From contig WPIO01000010.1 of NCBI GenBank assembly GCA_009760855.2, positions 8,183,001-8,195,000 of the forward strand: DNA of 12,000 nucleotides, read 5' to 3'. Source of the stretch: Cristatella mucedo (taxonomy: Eukaryota > Bryozoa > Phylactolaemata > Cristatellidae). Both the position numbers and the translations under genes were made by a program. Position 1 is the first letter of the stretch, and every line of letters begins with the position of its first letter. This document shows, piece by piece, positions 1-9,322 of the stretch. The notes below the pieces were generated by a model. The model made no database searches and had not been told where the DNA came from. It saw nothing but the letters and a program-made list of their open reading frames with translations.

Positions 1-26
1 GTTAAGTGTCGCCGGCGGCAAAGGAT

Positions 27-196
27 GTGAGCCGTAATGGCTCACTGGGTAAGGCGGTTGCTTTTCACGACCTCGGCCCCGAGGTCGTGGGTTCGAATCT
101 TGTGGTGGGCGATCCTTTATCGCTACTGCAAGCGGTGGTGATAGCCATCAAGGCTCTTCTTTTGCTATACAAAAAGAGGCTGTTAAATCAGCTAGT
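27..196 (+). mobile_element. tRNA-derived SINE, copy 1
   Basis: Short interspersed element with a tRNA-like head and an unrelated body. An A-box-like sequence (TGGCTCACTGGGT) lies at 38-50 and a B box (GGTTCGAATCT) at 90-100, the two parts of an internal pol III promoter. Between them GGTTG (57-61) and CGACC (68-72) can pair around a 7-base loop CTTTTCA, which places TTT in the anticodon position, so a lysine-type ancestor is possible. CCTCGG/CCGAGG at 71-84 forms an extra hairpin that overlaps this stem, so the fold is not a clean tRNA. The body runs to about 196, ending near TTAAATCAGCTAGTA. The same unit recurs inverted at 11367-11536; by eye about 83% of positions match over 170 bases. 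The repeat of head plus body is what shows a SINE rather than a tRNA gene. Exact ends are uncertain, and no clear target-site duplication was seen. Confidence 0.8.
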
Positions 197-945
197 ACAA
201 AAAGGGTCCGATAGCAATCTAGTCGTAGCAATTCCGCCGACCTACGTCGCCTGCATTATGAATTTAAATGACCACCTAAGGCACATTGTTTATAGAAGGC
301 ATTGTTGGAGGACAAGGCTCGTGAGTACTCTAGAAACTGTGGAAAACCGTGATTTCCGAAGGTTAGAAAATAACTTACTTTAGTCACTACGCTACCAGTA
401 GCAACTGCTACAGCTGAACGCCAGTTTAGACGACAGAAGGACCGCACTCCCAGTTTCGGCATCGCTGTCCACTCACGTGACTGCCTTGCAATATCCTTGA
501 CTAGCATGCGGATGCACACGTGATCACGCATCTTTATTGATTTTTCCACGATAATAATAAGACAAAAAACTCTTTTAAAGCACCATAAAAGAAATAACTG
601 CCTTATTAAGCACTGTATATCTACTGCTAAGGAATCATTGGGTCGGCACACATAAACAAAACATTACAATTCGTACAGACCCGGCAGACGCTGGAAAGAA
701 CAGGTGCGCTTTAGCTACTGTTTAAAATTTTGAGAAGTTAAGGGATGTCATGACGTCAGTAAGGACTGATTTCCAGGCTTTAGGCGTATGCAAATGAAAG
801 TCGCGGTCTTCAAAGAATTTGAGTTTGGGCAGAAACACAGTTAAGTTACTTTAGTCAGAAAAGTGGATGGTATGATGTCTGGCCTGATTGAGAAGTAATT
901 CTGATAAGTAGACCCGAGCAAAAGAATGAAGAGACCTAGAAGTGA
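197..945. other. no recognisable gene
   Basis: Mixed-composition DNA in which I recognise nothing. A reading frame of about 130 codons runs on the minus strand (256-651), but it lacks an ATG at its upstream end and shows no familiar motif. A simple AATAATAATAA stretch near 551-561 could be the end of an old retrotransposon, but no adjoining tail motif supports that. Confidence 0.5.
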
Positions 946-1005
946 GTGGGGAAAAACAGTGAAACCATTAAACAGTCTGATAGGGAGCCACTGCAGGTCG
1001 GTGTA

Positions 1006-1206
1006 ATGTGGCAATTGCAACTAGAACGACAGACAAGCTTGGCTGAAGAGCTTTGGCTCAACTGTAACCACCTTACTGCTCAGGCCGGAAGACCTGCGAG
1101 TAGTGAGTTACAGATGTCGATATTGGAGGTCACAAACGCATTGGCCAACTTGGATGTGTTATCATTGTCTAACCAGGCTCGAATTTTTGCAACGTTACGT
1201 AGCTGA
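1006..1206 (+). CDS. small reading frame of unknown status
   Basis: A 66-codon frame opens with ATG at 1006 and stops at 1204-1206; it remains open upstream to a TGA just before 946. The predicted peptide is leucine- and alanine-rich in its second half (for example EVTNALANLDVLSL) and could form helix. I recognise no domain. A frame of this size is expected by chance in a window this long. It is listed because its composition is less skewed than neighbouring frames. It could be an exon fragment, an old transposon remnant or noise. Confidence 0.1.
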   Translation: MWQLQLERQTSLAEELWLNCNHLTAQAGRPASSELQMSILEVTNALANLDVLSLSNQARIFATLRS

Positions 1207-1350
1207 AAGTAGGCAGACTTGACTGTGGAGATGACTTGGTCGTCTAGAGAGAGAGGTTACATTGGAACAGGATACATGGATTGCGAGCTGATGTTACAGG
1301 AGATATGCTGGCCGAACCCATTTTTAGGCTTAGCTTTTCCAATTTCTGAA

Positions 1351-1425
1351 TGCAAATAATACATTTGAAGAGATCCCTCGGAGAACTGAATCTCTCTCTA
1401 GGCACTTTACAGATGCTGCATATAA
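1351..1425 (-). repeat. LINE-like 3' tail, copy A
   Basis: Read on the minus strand, this segment ends in a short AT-rich run (GTATTATTTGCA) preceded by a conserved core. On the plus strand the core is GAGAACTGAATCTCTCTCTAGG followed by a CACTTTAC-like end. The same core occurs at about 5660-5682 (-) and, in the opposite orientation, at about 6430-6455. The arrangement of a conserved core followed by (ATT)-like sequence is typical of 3' ends of L2/CR1-type LINEs and of SINEs that borrow them. No LINE coding remnant was found next to this copy, so it may be a strongly 5'-truncated insertion. Confidence 0.5.
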
Positions 1426-1429
1426 AGCA

Positions 1430-2927
1430 TTACCAAATGTTTGGTGGTGACATCCGCTAGCGGCCGGCATAGTGTAAGCAGTTACATGCACACGTAGGTA
1501 GAATCGCGAAGACTGCCGTCGAACGCCCGTAACCCTCCGCTGCTGCCCAACAGACTTGTCTACGCTACGGATATGGACTCGTTATGCTAAGGTATGAGCG
1601 CTCTTCTTCACTGCCGCGCTCCTCCTACCGTCGGCACGCCTGCTTGCCGCTGCGCTGCGCCTACAAATCGCAAGCCGCGACGCTCAGGCTCAGGGCTCAC
1701 CGGTATGCGTCGCACGTAGGCTGAGACTCGCGGCGTTTGCGGCCTAGTTCTGTCCGGACGTAGAAGCCACACGCCGCGTTGGCAGAGCAGTCAAGTCATG
1801 TCTTCTACGTCAACTATATTGTAGTTACGTTAAATGGCAACCCGTCTGCTCGGAAGGTTGTCGCTGGGCAGAAGAGTTGCGCAGCAGCAATTGGGGACGG
1901 TTTTCGCAACCAACCGATATCCAATCGACGGATTGATGGCGGACAAGCATTTCCGAGCAATTGCACGGCTACGTGGTGGCTTTGCGTGATTCTGACAGCA
2001 ACGCTACATAAGTAATTCGCTATTTAGGTCGAACGCTTCTATTTTTGCAGAGCCTTGCGAAGCACAACAAAAAAGTTCCGACGCTTACCGCTCCTCTGTA
2101 GGTCAAGGTCGGAGGCATGTGAGATTATTTAGCGTGTTTCTGCCATGGGCAGATATCTAGTGCGAGCGTCCTGCGTACCTTGGTTCACTACATACGTTCA
2201 CTCGACGACGCCACCGAGAGGCATGCCCCGTGTGCGTAAGACTCGGGTGACTGTGGCGTAGTTACATGAAACGCATCTTGCGAGCAAGTCGTGAGAGCAT
2301 TATTCTTCTGCGTTTTTCTTCCTGTTTCAATGTACACGATCTTCGCTGCTGGCTGCTCTTTTTCGCAGCTAAATTGCTTCTCGACGCATCTCGGTCAGAC
2401 CCATAGGCGCGCACCAATTGAATGAACCGCTGGTTGGGTGGTATTAGCATTTGAAGGACGTCTCTCGGAGGCCCAAAGATCCAAATAGTCGCCTACGGCT
2501 GACCTAGACAAAGGAAGCAATCGTAGATCAGTATCTGCTATCCGCCGACTGCCAACGCTGCGCTCGAGCCACCTTAGATCCACCTAATTCGTCATTCGTT
2601 CGGAAGTGTCATTCAGACAGTCGATTGAGTCGGCAGATGGTTTAGATTGCTCGCGACGCAGCGCTTAGTCAGTCGATCCGGCAAGCGATCTGCTCGTGCT
2701 CATTACGGCGCGCAGCTTCTCCGTGGCGAACTGCTGCCAGCGCGACGGTCTGTCTCACCCAGGCGCGCCTCCGTAACCGCAGACCACATCTCTGCTCTTA
2801 ATCGTGCACGTCAACGTAGGTTGCTATGCGTTTAATTCGCTCTTGCTTGTAGCCAAATTGCTTTCGCCGCCGATCGAGCAGGAGCCGTCTTCGCGGCATG
2901 GTGTTACTCGTATGTCGCTGGCCAGGC
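1430..2927. other. CpG-rich stretch without recognisable gene
   Basis: About 1.5 kb with many CpG dinucleotides, especially 1500-1760 and 2640-2900. Reading frames here are 60-80 codons and overlap on both strands. None has a familiar motif or a consistent splice pattern. It could be part of a gene's flank or an intron, or an unknown repeat; the sequence does not decide. Confidence 0.4.
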
Positions 2928-3224
<297 letters not shown>

Positions 3225-4205
3225 CGAGCGTGGAACGAGCGGCGAGAGCGCTGGGCGACTGAGCCTGGGGTGAGAGCGGAAGGAAGGACGAGGAGAAAAG
3301 GAGCGGAAGGGAAGTTAGTGCGAGAGGTTTCGAGGGGGCTTCCAGAGAGACACTGACACGCCGAGATGGCGATGGCGCTTCCGCACGTCAGAAGAGAACA
3401 GATCGCAGTAATGGCAGCGATGACGCCTTCCTAATACTGTAAGCACGTAATTAGCATGTTGTGGGCAGTCGGACGTATTGGTGGGAAATGTATAGTCTGC
3501 AGACTGCTGCATGGCGAGAGTGAAGATGCAGCGAAGCCTCAACCTTATTTGGAGCCACATCTGGAAGTTACTAAACACCGCGACCAGCCTCGATTCCTGA
3601 AGACGCTCTGTCACTCACGCGACTTATGCCACAGCCTAGCCTTCCGCTGTCAAATAGACTCATAAGCGATTAAAATAAATGTGTGGCGCCGCGAAAATAC
3701 AAGGCGATCAAGCTCAGCCAAGTTCTTCACAGCTCTGCGTCGTTCGCCTCCGCACAAGTTTCCCAAGCCGTCAACCTTGACTTTCCGCATCGTTGTTAGT
3801 TGGCGTCGGTATAAAGTCTACGCGCATTCCCGACTTGTGCCCACACCGTATCGACTAACTATATATTCCTGGGGCGTTTACGATTAGCCGTTCGCGATCG
3901 AATAGATTAGCGGAGCCGCGATCGTTCGCCTTTTTCTCATTTGGCCGATTGCCGGAACGCGGGTTGAAAGGTTCGACGTAGTCGGGCGGACCGGACCAAA
4001 CCGGACCGATTGGACTCTTCGAGCTGACTGGACTTGGGCTTCTCCTTAAAATAAAGCGGTGGTGGTTCCGCTGTCTTGTTACTATCTCTAACTCTGTAGG
4101 GCCTATCCTATAGCCCGCACCGAACCACCACGCTCGACGCCGAGTTAACGGCCGTCGCACAGCATCGCCGTACCGATCGCCCGATTCGGTTCAGCCGATT
4201 TCGGA
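3225..4205. other. unassigned DNA with short CG-rich repeats
   Basis: No gene recognised. The 3' half is rich in GATCG and CCGGACC words. CCGGACC occurs twice a few bases apart near 3989-4006, and GCGATCG occurs near 3894 and 3918. A TATAAAG word lies near 3811. Reading frames of 68-101 codons exist on both strands without recognisable motifs. Confidence 0.4.
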
Positions 4206-4218
4206 AGGACGTATATAG
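4206..4218 (+). promoter_or_regulatory. TATA-like motif (weak)
   Basis: The motif GTATATAGGGG sits in a GC-rich setting, with a pyrimidine-rich TTCCGATCTCT about 20-30 bases downstream. This spacing resembles a pol II core promoter. TATA-like words are common by chance and no gene with a recognisable product follows, so this is only a candidate. Confidence 0.1.
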
Positions 4219-4438
4219 GGGCGCAATACGCTTCTTCCGATCTCTGCGGCCACTATCGAGTGAAAAATAGGCGAACCGGCGAGATCGGATTCACGCGTGA
4301 CATCCGGCCCGCTTTCTCGCTGTCGTTCTCGCCGGAAACAAGGCGGCAGCCCAAGAGTGAGCGTGAGCGAGATGGCTCGTTAATGTTACCGCCGGTCGGC
4401 CGCCGAAAAAAGTGCTGTGGACGCAGAGGTTATCATAA

Positions 4439-4648
4439 AGGATTCGGCCGGCAGGACCGCCGACGAGAAAGCGGGAAACGATTAGTTGCGGTCGTGTTCC
4501 GCTGGCGCAATTTATAAAGGCGAGACCGCACGAACAAGGAGAGCAGAGATTATTAGACTATCTTGGCGAGGCGAGCGACAGCTCGCCGCTGGCCCGCCAG
4601 GCGCTGCTCGCGATCAAGGATTTCTTAGAAATTTCGGAAACCGATTAG
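4439..4648 (+). CDS. small exon-like reading frame, product unknown
   Basis: A frame of 69 codons is open from just after a TAA at 4436-4438 to a TAG at 4646-4648, with no ATG inside. Its last 33 codons (from 4550) have a protein-like composition: alternating leucine, alanine, aspartate and glutamate (LLDYLGEAS, then ARQALLAIKDFLEIS), predicted amphipathic helix, with codons ending mostly in C or G. AG dinucleotides at about 4546 (GAGAGCAG) could be a splice acceptor, making this a terminal exon. No polyadenylation signal (AATAAA) is visible shortly after the stop. A TATAAAGG word at 4513-4520 lies upstream and could instead mark a start region. I recognise no family; chance remains the likeliest explanation. 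Confidence 0.15.
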   Translation, partial: RIRPAGPPTRKRETISCGRVPLAQFIKARPHEQGEQRLLDYLGEASDSSPLARQALLAIKDFLEISETD

Positions 4649-4858
4649 GCGCCTAGGCTGGCGGCCCGCCGCCGGTCCACTCACGCAGTCTAATTGCCAT
4701 TCTCAATTCGGCGGTATTGCTAAATGAAGTCATGTCGCGTGCATTTGCCCCGATTTAATCTCTATATTCCGAGCGTACTAATTTTTTTCTTTGTCATTTA
4801 TCTCACGAACTGTCTGTCTCTTGACTGGCTCATTTTCATTGTCTGACTATCTCTCTTT

Positions 4859-4980
<122 letters not shown>

Positions 4981-5620
4981 ATACTTAAGCAAAGTTTTGC
5001 CTCTAATCCAGGGAGGACCACCAGAACAGAGTGCACTTTTGGTCACTTTTCGGCACACGTGCTAGTCACCGAGAGGGTTCAGCTTTCAGCTACACTTCTA
5101 CGTGCTTCAGAGTGTAAAAAAGCTTTACAAGATTGTAGCCGAGTTAGAAAACCGAATGGTTATTAATAGCGACTGTCGTTTCCTGGATATACATAGCTTA
5201 AATTCAACAAGATGATTGTAGTAATTCACGACTGCATAGCGAGCAGGTACGCATGAGTTCCACTTGTCTCCTCTATTCTCATTTGCTGGACATTACCACA
5301 GTTAGAGAAATCGAGCACGATCTCTCAATTTCGCTTGACATTTCTACGTGAGATTTCTTTTTAACTCCAATTTATTTTGCTCTTTTCAGGTGTCCGTTCA
5401 CTTTACGCAAGTCCGTTTCGCCGTGTCGAAAAAGTACATTTTTGTAATTGCAAATGCCTCCAGGCTGCCGACAAACTTTATACTGGCGCCTACTCTAGGA
5501 AACGCTGCCGCAGAAAAAACGCTAGAATGACATCTCAACCTGAACCTCTAACAAACCTCTGTAGGACTTTTGAAAACTTCTCAGCAACCAGCAACATAGC
5601 CAGCTGCTTCATAATCGAGA
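4981..5620. other. no recognisable gene
   Basis: AT-richer DNA. Two overlapping plus-strand frames of 60 and 82 codons (5348-5625) lack known motifs, and the second runs straight into the (AAT)n end of a repeat. A pyrimidine-rich TTTATTTTGCTCTTTTCAG at 5370-5388 is a good match to a splice acceptor, but no coding exon can be tied to it. Confidence 0.4.
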
Positions 5621-5692
5621 AATAATAATAATAACAATAGCTTGTTTGTATTGCTCCCTTAGAGAACTCAATCTCTATCCAGGTGCTTTCCA
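5621..5692 (-). repeat. LINE-like 3' tail, copy B
   Basis: On the minus strand this ends in (TTA)n (plus strand AATAATAATAATAAC at 5621-5635), preceded by the shared core (plus strand AGAGAACTCAATCTCTATCC at 5660-5679). It matches copy C at 6420-6490 in inverted orientation and copy A at 1351-1425. The clear trinucleotide tail makes this the best of the three for a retrotransposon 3' end. No LINE protein remnant was found immediately upstream on the minus strand (5700-5900), so the insertion is either very short or a SINE using a LINE tail. Confidence 0.6.
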
Positions 5693-5902
5693 GCTGGCTG
5701 CAAAAGAATCAATAACGAAGCGTTAATGATGTTCGTGCCATCATGCTTAGACGAACGTGCGAGACGAGCAAACGAGCGTTATACTTGGGCCCGCTTGCTA
5801 ACACACGCGAGAAGTGCACTCAGGGCGACCGGCTAGTAGAACCTCTAGTTAGCGGCATGCACTGAATTATGCTTGAGTAAGCGCGCTAAGCGCATAGGAG
5901 CG

Positions 5903-6275
5903 TGTCACTGGCTCCCTGTCAAGCATTGAATCGATTGACTTCAAGATCCTCAGTCTGGCCTGGCGTACGGGTCACTTCACTCGCTTGCACCCGACTACCT
6001 ATACGACCTCGTTGCTGCGACTTTGTCGTAACGTGCTCTCGAACCACCCGGTTCTCAGCGTCTAATTATTTTGCCGTCCTTCTCTCTGCGTTGAAATCTT
6101 TCAGGGATCGAGCCTTCGGCTTCTGTGCACTGAAAGTCTCGAGCTCGCATCCGGCTACGGTGACTACTTGCAACGATCGTGCTTCTTTTAAGTTTCAGCT
6201 AACGATGCATCTGTTTCGGTCGGCTTCTCCTCAGCCCTTTCCCTTGTCTAATAACTGGGGGGTGGCATCAGTGCG
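5903..6275 (+). pseudogene. L2/CR1-like LINE, C-terminal coding remnant
   Basis: Decayed end of a non-LTR retrotransposon ORF2 read on the plus strand with frameshifts and stops. In order: HWLPVK (5906-5923), IDFKILSL (5934-5957), LAPDYLYDLVA (5984-6016), then LKSFRDRAF with downstream CNDRASFKFQLTMHLFRS (from 6091). These follow the conserved order seen after the reverse transcriptase domain in L2/CR1 proteins: HWLPV, IxFK, LAPxYL, LKxxGDRAF, xxFKxxLKTxLF. The reading moves between frames several times, so no protein can be made. Only the last 130 or so codons remain, a normal result of 5' truncation during target-primed integration. The associated 3' tail lies at 6413-6490. Its 3' end faces that of the minus-strand LINE at 6847-8724. 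Family placement rests on recalled motif order, not on a search. Confidence 0.8.
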
Positions 6276-6276
6276 T

Positions 6277-6320
6277 TAACGTATTACTATTTAGCGTATT
6301 ATAACGTATTACTATTTAGC
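6277..6320. repeat. 19-base direct repeat, two copies
   Basis: TAACGTATTACTATTTAGC occurs exactly at 6277-6295 and 6302-6320 with a 25-base period. It lies in the 3' untranslated part of the plus-strand LINE remnant. It is a local tandem duplication of recent origin or a short 3'-UTR repeat of the family. Confidence 0.95.
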
Positions 6321-6412
6321 ACGCCTGCCTGAGCGCGGTACTTGTTTTCTTTTGCATGCTCAATACCGCTAATGTAACCAAACCCTTTGTTCCTATTGCT
6401 TCTCTTGTAGCG

Positions 6413-6490
6413 AGTCGTGAGCACTGGAATAAAGATTGAGTTCTCTTAGGGTGCTATACAAATGACGGATTGCAATAAAACAATAATAGT
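6413..6490 (+). repeat. LINE 3' tail, copy C
   Basis: Plus-strand version of the shared tail: AAAGATTGAGTTCTCTTAGG (6431-6450), GTGCTATACAAATGA, then an AT-rich end (GCAATAAAACAATAATAG). It lies about 150 bases after the end of the LINE coding remnant at 5903-6275 and in the same orientation, so it is most simply that element's 3' end. AATAAA at 6474-6479 could act as a polyadenylation signal. Two inverted relatives lie at 1351-1425 and 5621-5692. Confidence 0.65.
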
Positions 6491-6530
6491 AGCGGAAATG
6501 CAACTCTTGCCTTTCTGCCCGTTCAGCATT

Positions 6531-6564
6531 ACATTCGCCCCAGAAGTTCGTATGGGGCGAATGT
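6531..6564. repeat. perfect 11-base hairpin
   Basis: ACATTCGCCCC (6531-6541) and GGGGCGAATGT (6554-6564) are exact reverse complements around a 12-base loop. Weaker complementarity continues outward (GTTCAGC against GCTGAGC). It lies between the two convergent LINE remnants. No U-tract follows, and a bacterial-type terminator is not expected in this DNA. Function unknown. Confidence 0.9.
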
Positions 6565-6846
6565 GAGGCTGAGCAGAACAGATATGTCTTTGGCCGAGAC
6601 TCGAATTATAAACAGTCAGGTGGAGATCATAGCCGAAAATGCCTATGAATGCTACCGACTCGTGGTACTCGCTGCTGCTTCTCTTCCCAGCACGAAACTC
6701 GGTTGATTAGAAGGCGGTTCAAAGTCTGTATGTGTGCTTGCGTACGTTCGTTCGTGCCTCTGTCTGTAACTCCATAAAGCCACATAGAGACTAAGTATGT
6801 AGTACGCTGAAGAGTTTTCTATACCGCAGTCAAAGGCTAAGCAGCT

Positions 6847-6888
6847 TTAGGTGCGAAAATAACAGGCAACAAGTTTCATCGCACCTAA
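6847..6888. repeat. perfect 10-base inverted repeat at the end of the LINE frame
   Basis: TTAGGTGCGA (6847-6856) and TCGCACCTAA (6879-6888) are exact reverse complements around 22 bases. On the minus strand the inner arm carries the possible stop codon of the LINE reading frame. It may be a small hairpin in the LINE 3' region or an independent palindrome. Confidence 0.85.
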
Positions 6889-8724
6889 CCGAGAGAAGGT
6901 GAGAAGTATTGCTGCGTCAGGAAAGTCGAGTACGAGAGCAGCACTGAAGTAGGAACGCATGGCGACTGGGTAGGATTTGGCAGAGTCAGGAGCAGGAGAG
7001 TAAGTGTCATTGCGTATGAATTGTGGGGCTTAGTTACACAGTCTAGGACCGGCAGACCAAATGCTTCCGTTGCCAATAGTCTTTAAACGTGGGAATGGAA
7101 CCCTTAATTGATTGTCCATAGAGGACCTGAGGGCACGAGGAAGTTGTAAATTGTGCAGCAATTCAGCTAGAAATGAAGGGCCTAGTCCGTGGTGGGCCTT
7201 GCGAGTCAGAGTAAGAACTTTGCTCTGCGATCTGCGATCAGCAGGAAGCATCGCAGCTTTTTAGTAGAGACACGTGACCAACCCTGTAGCCATATTGCTC
7301 GCCTACTCTTCCGGCTTGATATCCTCGTCGTTAGCCCTGCCAGCACTATATATTACAGTAGTCCTGTATAGGCAGACCCGAGGAGCTAGCAATGTCTTTA
7401 CCGAGCCATCACGGTAAGTAGTCGCTAATCCTGAACAATGTCTGAATATGATGACTATTTGTGGAAGTGGTCATCTGAATGAACCCTGTAAACGTCAAGC
7501 AGTCGTCAAAGAAAACGCCTAAATGACGAGCGCTCAATGACAGTCGCACTTCGGCACCACCAAGTAGGAGAGCAGAGTCGCGTGTTGCAGCCGTACGTGT
7601 AGGGTTTCTTATGAGGAGCTCGGTTTAAGTGGTTTACCTTGAGGACATTGGCTGGAATCCGGGACTGAATGTTTGCCACGCGGGTGCTCAGACGCATCAC
7701 TCGCCGAAACTGATTCTGACGACCGGAATGACAAATACGACTGCATATCGTCGGCGTATACGTGATGGCCTTTACCGCCGCCCGAATTACTTTTCGGCGT
7801 ACCTCTGTATAAAAGTAGAGAACAACAAATTTTCAAGAACGGACCCTTCGCTGGAACTCCCTATAGGTCTGCTGGATGGGACTTGACCGCTGCCCAGCGC
7901 GGACTGACCAGCATGATCGAACTAGTACGGTTCGAACCGCTCCAGAGCATCTGATCAGCGGGACTGGTTGTTGTTCTCCTCGATCGTCCAAGTGGGACGT
8001 TGTGATCAATAGTGTCAAAGTTTGCCGACAAATCGAGCAGAACCGAGGCATTATAATCATCTTTGCTATCTAGAATGGCATCGGTCACGCGGAGGAGAGC
8101 AGTTTCAGAGGAAAAGTATATCGGATTGAATTCGGATTAAAGTTTCCTTAGAAGTCATCCTTGTCCTACTTCAAGCTGTTTCTCGACAAATTCTTTCAAG
8201 AGTCTCAGGCAAAAAGGAAGGAGACAGGCTGAGCTGGCCGATACTTTTCTGAGGCGTAACAATCCTCTCCAGGCTTCTTTGGCTATCGGTCGAACGTTGG
8301 TTGATTTGAGTGGCTTTGGCTTTCGAACAATTCCTGCATCGGTAGAAGCATGAACAAACCCAAGTTATGGCTGGGCAAAAGTTTGTCCGCCTGAAAAAAA
8401 ACAACAAAAAGGAGATGGTGTAAGGTCTGCTGATGCGGAGTTATTTTTAATGGCCATAATAACGGTAGCCACTTCATCTACAGAAGCCTTGGAAAATTTC
8501 GTAAGGGAGGTCTGTAAGTCGTGACTCGATGCTTGCTTGCATCAGGCGTAGGTGGAGTTACGGGGCACGAAAAACAAGCGTTCGAAGTTTTCAACGAAAA
8601 TGGCAGAGAACTTATCAGCCAAATCGTCAATATCGGGATTGCGAGACGGCTCAGCCGTGCAAAGCAAACAAGTCGCTGTCTCGTAAATTTGTTTAAGGTC
8701 TGACTGGCAAGAAGACTGCGGCAT
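6847..8724 (-). pseudogene. L2/CR1-like non-LTR retrotransposon, reverse transcriptase to C-terminus, decayed
   Basis: The best-supported protein relic in the window. The gene product would copy element RNA into DNA at a nicked target. On the minus strand the motifs come in family order: LADKFSAIFVENF (8724-8542 segment), VDEVATVIMAIKNNSAS (about 8485-8430), RPIA with a shifted FLPETLERI (about 8295-8190), ETALLRVTDAILDS, then LLDLSANFDTIDH (motif A; catalytic-type Asp at 8034-8032), GVPAKG (7860-7843), YADD (catalytic pair, 7758-7747), ANVLKVNHL, LGG and LGVFFD (7660-7530), KVLTLTRKAHHGLGPSFLAEL, RALRSS, and LKTIGNGS. The frame from 8088 to 7609 is broken only by one TAG at 7863-7861. Elsewhere there are several stops and frameshifts, including one near 7720-7700 and one in the ANVLK region. 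The catalytic residues are intact, but the protein cannot be made. No endonuclease domain was found upstream. No RNase H was seen. No clear (ATT)n tail follows 6847. Confidence 0.9.
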
Positions 8725-9067
8725 ACGAGTGAGAGAGACAAGAGGCCTAATTCAGCTGCAATAAATGAGGCCTACAGGATTGGCCGCAACAATTGGCCGC
8801 CCTTTCACAGGGTTACATTCATGACAGCTTTATTGACCTATCCATCACGCCTGTACCGGCTTAAGTTAGAGAGGCAGGCGTGCGCTTAGCCAGACGCATA
8901 GCCGGCTAGAGGAATCGGGCACAAAGTAGCTCGGTCGGATTGTGGCTCGTGTAGACGGGCGGAAGGAGCGACTGTAATCGAAACGGCCGCGGTGCTGGCT
9001 GGCCCACCTGGCCGGCAGCCGAAGCTTGTGCACATCTGAGCTCATGGCAAGATCAGCCGGAAAAAGA
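8725..9067. other. no recognisable gene; short direct repeat
   Basis: ATTGGCCGC occurs at 8779-8787 and 8792-8800. CpG-rich downstream. The apurinic-type endonuclease expected upstream of a complete L2/CR1 reverse transcriptase would lie here on the minus strand, but I see no trace of it, so the LINE is probably 5'-truncated near 8730 or too decayed to read. Confidence 0.45.
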
Positions 9068-9322
9068 GCAAAATGGCACTTTGGGTAGGCAGGCGGCGCT
9101 TTTTGAAACGACGACCCTCCCCCCCCCCCCGACAGAGCGTGACTGCAATAACAAAAACCTTGAGTGCGAGGCAGCTGTTTGGGCGATGTTTGAACGGTCA
9201 GACGAACCTGAAAACTGGCTATGAGGCGGTATGTGGGGACCCCCCCCCCAAAAAAAAGCCAAAACGACCACTCTTCAAAATAGCTGCCCTCTGCCCTCTG
9301 AAAATGCAGTGCCTCAAAAGGT
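9068..9322. repeat. foldback or MITE-like unit with C-runs
   Basis: The left arm GGCGGCGCTTTTTGAAACGAC (from about 9091) and the right arm, read as its reverse complement GGCAGCTATTTTGAAGAGTGG (ending near 9287), are imperfect inverted repeats sharing GGC-GC and TTTTGAA. Weaker similarity extends outward (GGCACTTTGGGTAGGC against GCCCTCTGAAAATGCAGTGCC). Inside are a C-run at about 9117-9130 and a C9-A8 stretch at 9241-9257. This geometry resembles a non-autonomous DNA transposon or foldback element, but no target-site duplication was established and arm identity is only about 65%. A 160-codon plus-strand frame and a 176-codon minus-strand frame cross it and are probably by-products of high GC. 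Confidence 0.4.

Noticed and set aside
27-110. A functional tRNA gene
   Set aside because: The head has A and B boxes, but the acceptor and T stems do not pair well, an extra hairpin disrupts the fold, and a second diverged copy carries the same non-tRNA body. A SINE explains it better.
6-383. 125-codon plus-strand frame at the window start
   Set aside because: It translates the SINE and its flank; the inverted copy gives a similar peptide only because the DNA is repeated.
6531-6564. Rho-independent terminator
   Set aside because: The GC-rich hairpin is not followed by a T-run and the DNA context is eukaryotic.
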